Made by a program: the position numbers and the translations under genes | Part shown: positions 45,240-53,603 of the stretch, in pieces | How the letters are laid out: each line of letters opens with the position of its first letter | Position numbering within the stretch: position 1 is the first letter of the stretch | The notes under the pieces: generated by a model | What the model saw: the letters and a program-made list of their open reading frames with translations, nothing else | Told to the model about the DNA's origin: nothing | Databases searched by the model: none | NCBI RefSeq assembly: GCF_007785775.2 | Contig: NZ_VNIK02000001.1 | Span: 291,844 to 355,843, forward strand | Reading direction: 5' to 3' | DNA length: 64,000 nucleotides | Origin: Flagellimonas hadalis | GTDB taxonomy: Bacteria; Bacteroidota; Bacteroidia; Flavobacteriales; Flavobacteriaceae

Positions 45240-47180
45240 TTAATTCTTTATGAGGAACATGGACCGTCTATTGAGTTGATGGTCTTGTTCTGAACAATTT
45301 ACCCCATTGGAACATTTGTTCATCAATTGTGATTCGCCATATCCCTTGGCGGTCAACCTGTTCCTGTCCACTCCTTTTTTCACCAACCACTCTAATGTGG
45401 ATTTGGCCCGTCTGTCGGAAAGTTGCATGTTATAACTATCATCTCCTCTGGAATCGGTATGGGATTCTATATGGATGACCAATTGAGGGTATTCTTTCAT
45501 CGCCTGCAGAATCTTGGCAAGTTCCACTTCGGCATCTGGTCTGATATTGTGCTTGTCAAAGTCAAAATAAATGGGTTGTAGATCCAGTCGGCATCCCAGG
45601 TCATTGACCGGACAATCGGGTGGGGTAAGGGCCAGATCTACCTGTGTGGCCATCATTCCAACTGGTGTGGTCAAAGTCTTTTCCTTGGGTTGGTAGTCCA
45701 TTTCATTGTTGGAGGCCCTAACAGCGTATTGTGTGCCGCAATCGGCTATGCCCTCAAAACTGTAGGCGCCATTGCTTTGAACGGTCTTTTGGGAAACAAC
45801 CTCATTGTTTTCATCCAAAAGGGTGACCAATGAGCCTTCAAGGGGTCTACCGGTTTTTTCATCAGTGACAATTCCTTTGATGATGACACCACAATTCTCA
45901 TTGAAGGCATATATATCATCGGAAATACTGCCTTCAATACCTTCCCTATTGGAGGAAAAATAGCCTGTTTTACTGGATTCATCTATGATGAAACCAAAAT
46001 CATCCTGGCTGGAGTTGATGGGGGCTTTCAGGTTGGTCACTGTTTTGAACTGACCATTGCCGTTCAATGAAACCACAAAAACATCAAGTCCGCCCAGACC
46101 CATATGCCCATCACTGGAAAAGTAAAGGTTATCATTTCCACTCACAAAGGGAAAGCTTTCCCGCTCTTCCGTGTTGATTTTTGGCCCAAGATTAACGGGT
46201 TGACCATATTGTCCGTTCGCCATGATGTCCACATACCAAAGATCTGATCTTCCAAGGGAACCTTCCATATCCGAAGAGAAATATAATCGGGTCTCATCAT
46301 TGTTCAGTGCAGGATGGGCCACAGAATATGAATTGCTATTGAATGGCAATTCTTCCACATCTCCCCAAGTATTATCATCTTTTTTAACGGCCTTGTATAT
46401 TTTCAGGCTGACCAGACGTTTTTTGTCCCTTTTCTTTTTACCATCGATGTAATTGTTCCGCGTAAAGTACATGGTCTTGCCATCTTTGGTGAATGTGGCA
46501 GAGGATTCATGGTATGGGGAGTTGATGTCACCATGAAGTGCCACGGGATTTTCCAAAGTTCCATTTTCCCCTATTTCTGCCTCAAAAAGGTCCAAATAGG
46601 GGAGACCGTTCCAATCATGGGTCTTGCCTCCTTCGGTATTTTTGGAAGAGGATGCAAACACAATTTTGTTGCCGTGGAAAGTAGGTCCAAAATCTGAACT
46701 GGAAAGCCCCTCGGTGATGTTTATGGCCCTATACTTGCCAGCTTTTATATCTGTCAGGTCCTCTAGGGAAACCATGGTGTTCTGCAGGTTTGCAGCCACC
46801 TTGCTGTTACCGGACAAGGCTGTATATTTCTCCATCATTTTTTCAGACTCACTATACTCCCCAATGGTTTTCAACGATTGTGCCGTGCGGTAATAATACT
46901 CCGGTTCCACCTCATCGGGATAATTTTGCACCAGTTTTTTGTACCATTTTGCCGCTTCGGTATACTCGCTGTTGAAATAATAGGTGTCCCCCAATTTCTT
47001 GAACACTTGTGCAGATTCATAGCCATCTTCCACAACGTTGAGATATATCTTTCTGGCATCGATGTAAGCGTAGCTGTCAAACTGCTCATCCGCTTTTTTG
47101 ACCTTGCCTTCTTGTGCACTCAAAATACTGATGGACAAAAGTGCAATCAGTGTGATGTATCTTATATTTCCTGTTTTCAT
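45240..47180 (-). CDS. TPR-PD40-OmpA outer-membrane protein (PorE-like, T9SS triad)
   Basis: The 646-residue protein has a signal peptide (about 1-22), TPR helices (about 30-110; YYFNSEYTEAAKWYKKL), a PD40/beta-propeller-like region (about 150-370; FGPTFHGNKIVFAS, DNLYFSSDGHMGLGG), a Cna-B/carboxypeptidase-regulatory-like domain (about 415-500) and a C-terminal OmpA peptidoglycan-binding domain with YFDFDKHNIRPDAEVELAK and IESHTDSRGDDSYNMQLSDRR. This order matches the PorE-type proteins found beside PorP/SprF genes, which link type IX secretion structures to peptidoglycan. It is the last gene of the triad and is followed by a strong terminator. Confidence 0.9.
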   Translation of the reverse strand: MKTGNIRYITLIALLSISILSAQEGKVKKADEQFDSYAYIDARKIYLNVVEDGYESAQVFKKLGDTYYFNSEYTEAAKWYKKLVQNYPDEVEPEYYYRTAQSLKTIGEYSESEKMMEKYTALSGNSKVAANLQNTMVSLEDLTDIKAGKYRAINITEGLSSSDFGPTFHGNKIVFASSSKNTEGGKTHDWNGLPYLDLFEAEIGENGTLENPVALHGDINSPYHESSATFTKDGKTMYFTRNNYIDGKKKRDKKRLVSLKIYKAVKKDDNTWGDVEELPFNSNSYSVAHPALNNDETRLYFSSDMEGSLGRSDLWYVDIMANGQYGQPVNLGPKINTEERESFPFVSGNDNLYFSSDGHMGLGGLDVFVVSLNGNGQFKTVTNLKAPINSSQDDFGFIIDESSKTGYFSSNREGIEGSISDDIYAFNENCGVIIKGIVTDEKTGRPLEGSLVTLLDENNEVVSQKTVQSNGAYSFEGIADCGTQYAVRASNNEMDYQPKEKTLTTPVGMMATQVDLALTPPDCPVNDLGCRLDLQPIYFDFDKHNIRPDAEVELAKILQAMKEYPQLVIHIESHTDSRGDDSYNMQLSDRRAKSTLEWLVKKGVDRNRLTAKGYGESQLMNKCSNGVNCSEQDHQLNRRSMFLIKN

Positions 47181-47192
47181 CCTAAACTATTT

Positions 47193-48176
47193 TTAAAAGA
47201 ACCTTGGGGTTACTATCCTGTCCGATCTGTTGAAAATATCGAAGCGGAGAAACACCTCATAGGAGCCGTCACTATACCGTTCGATGTTTGTGGATTGGTA
47301 ATCGTAGGCCAATCCTGCAAAAAAGGAATCTGTGATTTGAAATCCAGCCATGGCACTTACGGAGGCGCTCCATCTGTAGGATGCTCCCAAAGTGAACTTT
47401 TCATTGATCAAGAAATTTGCGGACATGTCCCATTGCAATGGTGAACCACTTACATATTTAAACAATGTAGCAGGTTTGAACTTCAAGTTTTCGTTCAGGT
47501 CAAAAACGTAGCCAGCAATCAAGAAATAGTGCAAACGCTCAATGGCAATATCATTTACATTGGCATTTTCCAACGAACTCTCATCATAATGCTTGGAATT
47601 CAGAAAATTTGGAACGGATAGCCCTGCGTAGAATTTATCGGTGTAGTAGTACATTCCCGCCCCGACCTGTGGTTGTAGCCTATTATCCACATTGTTTTGG
47701 AAATGGGGGTCATTGGCATCAAAGATGTTGAGTTTGCTGTAATCTACATCCAACATGTCCAGACCCGCCTTCAACCCAAGCACCAGTTTGGCTTCATTGA
47801 GAAAACGGATGGAATAGGCATAGTCCACCGCCACGTTGGATTCCACTGCGGGGCCTATCCTGTCATAGACTACGGAAAGGCCGAGTCCCATGTTATCATA
47901 GAGCCCCACCGGGGAATTGACCGTAAACGTTCCCGTTTCCGGAGAACCTTCAAGGCTTACCCATTGGGTTCGGCCCAGTAATCCAAAGCTTAACGCCTCC
48001 CTAGAACCTGCATAGGCAGGGTTTACGACTTGGGTATTGTACATATATTGCGTGTATTGTGGGTCCTGCTGGGCAATACCGGAAAACAGGACAGCAAAGA
48101 GGGCAAAGGCAGATAGCCAAAGGTTCCTATGTTTGTTCAAAATCATCTTCTTGTCTAAAAATTCTTGGTTTTTCAT
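47193..48176 (-). CDS. PorP/SprF-family type IX secretion membrane protein
   Basis: The 327-residue protein has a signal peptide and the PorP/SprF N-terminal pattern QQDPQYTQYMYNTQVVNPAYAGSRE, followed by outer-membrane beta-barrel strands. SprF in Flavobacterium johnsoniae is needed to secrete the adhesin SprB, and related PorP proteins serve type B T9SS cargo. Here it lies directly between a type B cargo gene and an OmpA/TPR gene, the usual triad. The ATG at 48176 is given; ATG 48146 (ten codons later) gives a cleaner signal peptide and may be the true start. Confidence 0.92.
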   Translation of the reverse strand: MKNQEFLDKKMILNKHRNLWLSAFALFAVLFSGIAQQDPQYTQYMYNTQVVNPAYAGSREALSFGLLGRTQWVSLEGSPETGTFTVNSPVGLYDNMGLGLSVVYDRIGPAVESNVAVDYAYSIRFLNEAKLVLGLKAGLDMLDVDYSKLNIFDANDPHFQNNVDNRLQPQVGAGMYYYTDKFYAGLSVPNFLNSKHYDESSLENANVNDIAIERLHYFLIAGYVFDLNENLKFKPATLFKYVSGSPLQWDMSANFLINEKFTLGASYRWSASVSAMAGFQITDSFFAGLAYDYQSTNIERYSDGSYEVFLRFDIFNRSDRIVTPRFF

Positions 48177-48196
48177 TATTGAAATGCTCCGTTGTA

Positions 48197-51100
48197 TTAG
48201 TCCCTATTGATATATAGGTATCCTGAGTAGCTATCTTTTCCTGGATTGGTCCCTGTGAAGGTCAATATGTAGAAATAGGTGCCGCTTGGGAGTTCCTTAT
48301 CCTTTTGGAAAGTGGCCCTACCTTCAGAGATGCCATAGAACAGATTATTGCCTTGGCCATATTGCTCGCTTTCATAGACCAGCACTCCCCAACGGTTGTA
48401 TATCTTCAATTGGTTATCCGGATAGTTTTCGATGCCGAGTATTCGGAAATAATCATTGGAGCCATCGCCGTTTGGTGTGATACCGTTGAAGATTTCAAAC
48501 CCTATTGGAGTACCACCATCCGTACAAGCGTCACTTGGAACAATGGTTTCTGTCATCTCGTTTTCAGTATAGCTGTCATTGTCGGACAAATCCATCAACT
48601 GAATATCAAATCCAACTGGTTCCCCAGTAACAACGGCTTGGTTCAAAATGTTGCCATTGTCAATATCAGCTTGTACTAGGTAATAGTTGGCTTCGTATGT
48701 CCAGGTTTCGTTGGCGGACAGGATACCGTCGTTGTTGTCATCACTTCCAATTACAGGACCTGTGACCTGACCACCCAAGAATGGGTCCATCAGAACTATG
48801 TTATCAATTGAAGCACTTGGACTATTATTCGTTACAGTAAAGGTGTAGCGTACTGTTTCGACACAACCATCAGCATTGGTATCCAGAAGTACCCCTTGTT
48901 TGATAAGGCCTAGACTGGCACCTCCATTGGTACAGGCATTTGCTGGAACAGGTGTACTAGTGGGTTCATTTTGTGCCAAACTGTCATCATCCGATAGGTC
49001 GAAGACTTGGTTATTGGATCCTTCGACGACCGCCGTTACAGTAGCTTGGTTAACCACGACCCCATTATCAATATCATCCTGTGTAATGGCATATACAACT
49101 TCATACGTCCATGTCTCTCCTACGGAAAGGATGCCATCCTCGCCCTGATCGCTGCCTGAAATAGGACCTAACACATTATTTCCCAATAATGGATCCTGTA
49201 GGGAAACATCCACAAGATTTGTGCTGCCCGTGTTGGTAACTGTGAAGACATAAATGATACTATCAATACAAGCATTTTCATCGAGGTCCACATTGATGAG
49301 CGTTCCTTCTTTGATCAATCCAATACCTGCCCCGCCATTGGTGCAGGCATCATTAGGAATTGCTGTGCTGGTCATCTCGTTTTCCAACAAACTATCATTA
49401 TCCGACAGATCGAAAACCTGATTATCAAAGCCGACAGGTTCCGCAGTCACCGTGGCTTGGTTGTTGATCACGGCATTATCGATATCCTGTTGTGTTATGG
49501 CATATAGGGTTTCATAGATCCAAGTCTCCCCTACGGAAAGAATACCATCATCATTTGTATCCGTTCCATTTAGGGGTCCAGGTATTTGACCTCCAAACAA
49601 TGGATCTTCCAAGGAAACTTGATCCAAGTCGATACCGCCCGTATTGGTCACGGTAAAATTGTAAAGCACACTTTCGACACATCCATCCCCATTGATGTCC
49701 ATCAAGTTGCCTACTTTGATGAGTCCCAATGTGGCCCCGCCATTGGCGCAAGCATCATTAGGAATTACTGTGCTGGTCATCTCGTTTTCCAACAAACTAT
49801 CATTGTCAGATAGGTCAAAAACTTGGTTGTTAAAGCCAACAGGTTCAGCGGTCACCGTGGCTTGGTTGTTGATCACGGCATTATTGATATCCTGTTGTGT
49901 TATGGCATATAGGGTTTCATAGATCCAAGTCTCCCCTACGGAAAGAATACCATCATCATTTGTATCCGTTCCATTTAGGGGTCCAGGTATTTGACCTCCA
50001 AACAATGGATCTTCCAAGGAAACTTGATCCAAGTCGATACCGCCCGTATTGGTCACGGTAAAATTGTAAAGCACACTTTCGACGCATCCATCCCCATTGA
50101 TATCCACCAATATACCTACTTTGATAAGTCCGATTTGGGGGCCATCGGTGCAGGCATCATTGGGAACAGGCGTCTGTGTTGGAGTGTCCTCCAAAAGACT
50201 ATCATCATCGGACAGGTCCTCCACCAAGGTGTTCACATTGGTAAATCCTGTTGCTGAGGCTTGGTTGTTGACAAAAGTATTGTTGATGTCTTGTTGCGTA
50301 ATGGCATAAAGTGCCTCATACGTCCATGTTTCCCCTACGGATAGTACACCATCATCGTTGGCATCCGTTCCATTGACAGGACCGGGTATTTGGCCTCCGA
50401 ACAAGGGGTCTTCTATAAAGACCCCATAGAGATCCACATCTCCCGTATTGGTCAAGTTGAAGGTGTAGAGTATACTTTCCATACAACCATCGGCGTTCAC
50501 ATCAATGACCAATCCTTCCTTGATCAGTCCCAGTCCTGGATTTTGGCAATGGGCCAAACTTACCACTGTTGGGTCGTCTTCTGTTGGGCTGTCATTATCC
50601 GATAGGTCGGATGCTGTTTCGCCAGGTTGGCCTTGAACATCAGCAATCACGTCAGCTTGGTTGATTACCTGTCCATTTATAATATCTGCCGGGGTGATGT
50701 TATATGTAGCGTTGTATATCCATATTTCGCCCGGATCGAGGAAAGTATCGTTGTTGTCATCCCCTGAGTCTGGACCTGACAGAGCCCCACCCAAGAGAGG
50801 ATCATTGAGAACTATATTTTCCAATGTATAGATCCAACTGGAGTTCACCACTTCAAAACTGTATTGGATTACATCACAACCCTGCCCTCCCGATATGGAT
50901 AATGCTTGTCCTGTCTTGATCACGTACACCCCTGGGTTGCACGGTGACAAATCGACTATGGTAGGTTCATCTTCCAATGGGCTGTCATTATCCGATAGAT
51001 CGAAAACGGTTTCACCTGGCTGTGCTTGTACATCAGCAGTTACCGTAGCTTGGTTTAGCACCTGCCCGTTTGTAATATCCGCCTCTGTAATATCATAATT

Positions 51101-53026
51101 GACCGTAAATGTCCATGTTTCGCCTGGGGCCAATATGCCATCATCGCCTACATCCTCGCCTGGATCTGGACCTGTCAAATCTCCGCCCAACAGTGGATCA
51201 TTGACGACTACATTATCGAGGGAAAAGATCCAACTGGAATTGACAACCTCTATCGTATATCGGATGATATCACAACCTGGGGCCCCTGAGAAATCCAGAG
51301 CCTGTCCGGTCTTGATTGCGTAAACACCAGGTTGGCAAGCGGAAAGGTCAACAATGGTCGGGTCGTCTTCCAGAGGGCTGTTATCATCGGAATCATCCGA
51401 AACCATGACACCTGGAAGGCCTTGCACATCTGCAGTGACCGTCGCCTGATTGACCACTTGTCCATTTGTAATATCTGCTTCCGTAATATTATATAAGGCA
51501 GTATAAATCCAGGTTTCATATGTTTCAAGTATATTATTGTTATTGGTATCACCTGAATCCGGTCCTGGTAATACCCCGCCCAAGAATGGATCATTAAGGA
51601 CAACAGTGTCCAAGTCATAGAAGATACTGGTATTGTTTACTTCAAAGGTATATTGGATCACATCACAACCAGGGGCCCCTGAAAAGTCCAGAGCTTGTCC
51701 CGTTTTGATCAAAGATATACCTGCTTGGCATGCCGAAAGGTCTATTACTGTAGGTTCATCCTGCAACGGACTGTCGTCGTCGGATAGATCAGAGACAATT
51801 ACATCCAGAAAACCTTGTACATTGGCTGTTGCTGTGGCTTGATTGACCACTTGACCATTGTCAATGTCATCTGGGGTAATGTTATAGATTGCAGAATAGA
51901 GCCAAATCTCACCTGGATCAAGAAGTCCATTAGTGTTAAGATCGCCGAAATCAAGGGTGGGGGAGGTATTTCCCAGTAACGGATCCACAACCTCCACATT
52001 ATCAAGCGCAACATCACCTTCATTGGTTACTGTAAACTGATATATGATAATGTTGCATCCAGGCATACCACCATCAATATCCGCAACGGCTGTTCCAGCT
52101 TTTACAATTGAAATGGCTCCTTGGCAAGGGGTAAGATCTAGTACTGTTGGGTCATTTTGCAACGGACTGTCATCGTCGGAAAGATCAGATACCACGATAC
52201 CCGGAAAATCTTGAGATCGAGCTGTTACCGTAGCTTGGTTGACTACTTGTCCATTTATAATGTCTGTTGATTGAATGTTATAAACCGGAGGTGTATATAT
52301 CCAAACTTCTCCTGGGTCAAGGAACCCCACGTTATTGTCGTCTCCAGAACTTGGTCCACCCAAGTCACCTCCAAGAAGTGGATCGTTAAGCACCACGTTT
52401 TCCAATATTTGAAAGGTTCCTTCATTGGCTACCTGAAAGCTGTATTGCGCAGTGGTACAGTTTGCCCTTCCAAGTATTTTGATGACAGATATTGCTGGTT
52501 GGCATGCGGTCATGTCCAATGCCGACTGTACCGAATCAGAGACCGTAACGCCAGGTTGTCCCTGAACATCTGCAATGACATTGGCCTGGCTGACTATCTG
52601 TCCATTGATAATGTCATCCTCCAGAACAGTATAGAAAATGGTATAGGTCCACACCTCATTGGGATCCATTTCATTGTCATTGTTGATATCACTTCCTGGG
52701 TCTGGCCCTACTATTGGAGGCACACCGAGAAGGTCAACATCTACCATTATGCCACCCAACACTTCAGCATTGGTACTGGTGTTGGTAACGGTAATCGTGT
52801 ATTCGATACGGTCACAGCCTGGCCCTCCCGACAAGCTTCTTGCAACACCTGTTTTCACAATGGAAATAGAAGGAGCGTAAAGTTCCTCTTCCATATTGAG
52901 GTTTGGGGTCTTGTCCCGATTTGCCAAAAGACCCCCAAAGTAGATTGTTGATATCAAGAGGCCCAGTAAGGCCCAAATTTTTTTAGGTTGTCCCAAGGGT
53001 AGTTTCTTAAAACCGATTTTTTTCAT
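48197..53026 (-). CDS. Repeat-rich cell-surface adhesin with type B T9SS sorting domain
   Basis: The 1609-residue protein has a signal/membrane segment (about 18-36) and eleven tandem beta-sandwich repeats of about 120-135 residues (DUF7507/DUF11-like). Each opens with a LIKxG or VIKxG motif and includes GETWIYxxxYxIT and DxSDxDSxxE, a calcium-binding-like acidic stretch. The last about 95 residues form a gliding-motility-associated type B C-terminal domain (NGITPNGDGSNDYFRI, YNRWGVLVYES, LPSGTYFYILTFTG). Type B cargo is exported by T9SS with PorP/SprF help and held at the surface. Repeats 8 and 9 are nearly identical (135 codons apart). It heads the triad operon. Confidence 0.92.
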   Translation of the reverse strand: MKKIGFKKLPLGQPKKIWALLGLLISTIYFGGLLANRDKTPNLNMEEELYAPSISIVKTGVARSLSGGPGCDRIEYTITVTNTSTNAEVLGGIMVDVDLLGVPPIVGPDPGSDINNDNEMDPNEVWTYTIFYTVLEDDIINGQIVSQANVIADVQGQPGVTVSDSVQSALDMTACQPAISVIKILGRANCTTAQYSFQVANEGTFQILENVVLNDPLLGGDLGGPSSGDDNNVGFLDPGEVWIYTPPVYNIQSTDIINGQVVNQATVTARSQDFPGIVVSDLSDDDSPLQNDPTVLDLTPCQGAISIVKAGTAVADIDGGMPGCNIIIYQFTVTNEGDVALDNVEVVDPLLGNTSPTLDFGDLNTNGLLDPGEIWLYSAIYNITPDDIDNGQVVNQATATANVQGFLDVIVSDLSDDDSPLQDEPTVIDLSACQAGISLIKTGQALDFSGAPGCDVIQYTFEVNNTSIFYDLDTVVLNDPFLGGVLPGPDSGDTNNNNILETYETWIYTALYNITEADITNGQVVNQATVTADVQGLPGVMVSDDSDDNSPLEDDPTIVDLSACQPGVYAIKTGQALDFSGAPGCDIIRYTIEVVNSSWIFSLDNVVVNDPLLGGDLTGPDPGEDVGDDGILAPGETWTFTVNYDITEADITNGQVLNQATVTADVQAQPGETVFDLSDNDSPLEDEPTIVDLSPCNPGVYVIKTGQALSISGGQGCDVIQYSFEVVNSSWIYTLENIVLNDPLLGGALSGPDSGDDNNDTFLDPGEIWIYNATYNITPADIINGQVINQADVIADVQGQPGETASDLSDNDSPTEDDPTVVSLAHCQNPGLGLIKEGLVIDVNADGCMESILYTFNLTNTGDVDLYGVFIEDPLFGGQIPGPVNGTDANDDGVLSVGETWTYEALYAITQQDINNTFVNNQASATGFTNVNTLVEDLSDDDSLLEDTPTQTPVPNDACTDGPQIGLIKVGILVDINGDGCVESVLYNFTVTNTGGIDLDQVSLEDPLFGGQIPGPLNGTDTNDDGILSVGETWIYETLYAITQQDINNAVINNQATVTAEPVGFNNQVFDLSDNDSLLENEMTSTVIPNDACANGGATLGLIKVGNLMDINGDGCVESVLYNFTVTNTGGIDLDQVSLEDPLFGGQIPGPLNGTDTNDDGILSVGETWIYETLYAITQQDIDNAVINNQATVTAEPVGFDNQVFDLSDNDSLLENEMTSTAIPNDACTNGGAGIGLIKEGTLINVDLDENACIDSIIYVFTVTNTGSTNLVDVSLQDPLLGNNVLGPISGSDQGEDGILSVGETWTYEVVYAITQDDIDNGVVVNQATVTAVVEGSNNQVFDLSDDDSLAQNEPTSTPVPANACTNGGASLGLIKQGVLLDTNADGCVETVRYTFTVTNNSPSASIDNIVLMDPFLGGQVTGPVIGSDDNNDGILSANETWTYEANYYLVQADIDNGNILNQAVVTGEPVGFDIQLMDLSDNDSYTENEMTETIVPSDACTDGGTPIGFEIFNGITPNGDGSNDYFRILGIENYPDNQLKIYNRWGVLVYESEQYGQGNNLFYGISEGRATFQKDKELPSGTYFYILTFTGTNPGKDSYSGYLYINRD

Positions 53027-53602
53027 AATATTTTTTTGGTTTGGAAGAATTACAATTACTCATTGCCCGAACCCCTTTATACTTTTGCATGGAATTGGTT
53101 ATGAGGCAATAAGCAGTTTATTTACAATTGAATGTTATAGGTCTTTCACACCTTAAAAATTCTGTGCAAATGAAGTGAATTGAAAAATTGGAAAAGGTGT
53201 CCAATTGATGGATGGGCTAGCTGGATTGATGGATCTAGGGTTTGGATCCACGGATGAAAAATGGGAAATCGAAATAAAGGGTTGGGCCTTGGAATTTGTA
53301 GGACTTTTAATTCAAATACATGAGATCAAGTAGGCAGTAACCTTTCCCATCCATACCAAAAGGAAGAATTCCCTCCCAATATTGAGATTTTTTTGAACAT
53401 TCCGTGTCTTCAGAATATAAAGTATGGGGCTATGATGTAATCCAAGCGCCAATGATTAGTCAGGACCCAAAAGCTCAAGTCCAAGTTTCAAGTTCAAGGT
53501 TAGGCAGATCAGTAGGTAGTTTGCAAAATAACTCAATAACAAATAACTCAATAACAGAATAACCTAGATCTATTCTCTATTGTCTAATTTCTATCGTCTA
53601 TT
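53027..53602. other. Long intergenic region upstream of adhesin, with repeat island 2
   Basis: No gene of credible length lies in these 576 bases. TACTTTTG at 53080-53087 is an exact -7 box but points away from the adhesin and leads to no reading frame. The middle contains scattered GATGGAT/GGATCC words near 53208-53265. The right end is occupied by heptamer island 2, which runs into the stop codon of uvrA. I could not find a convincing promoter for the adhesin operon on the minus strand. Confidence 0.5.
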
Positions 53603-53603
53603 T
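53473..53603 (+). repeat. Heptamer repeat island 2
   Basis: The blocks run in order CAAGT (near 53476-53497), GCAG/CAGTAG (near 53502-53520), ATAAC (53528, 53536, 53543, 53551 and 53559, steps of 7-8) and TCTAT (53569, 53576, 53583, 53590 and 53597, steps of exactly seven, one word TCTAA). The last unit overlaps the complement of the uvrA stop codon at 53603-53605. The same block order appears in islands 3 and 4. Confidence 0.85.

Noticed and set aside
52271..52951. 226-codon plus-strand frame opposite the adhesin
   Set aside because: Falls within the repeat-bearing adhesin gene; explained by its codon composition.
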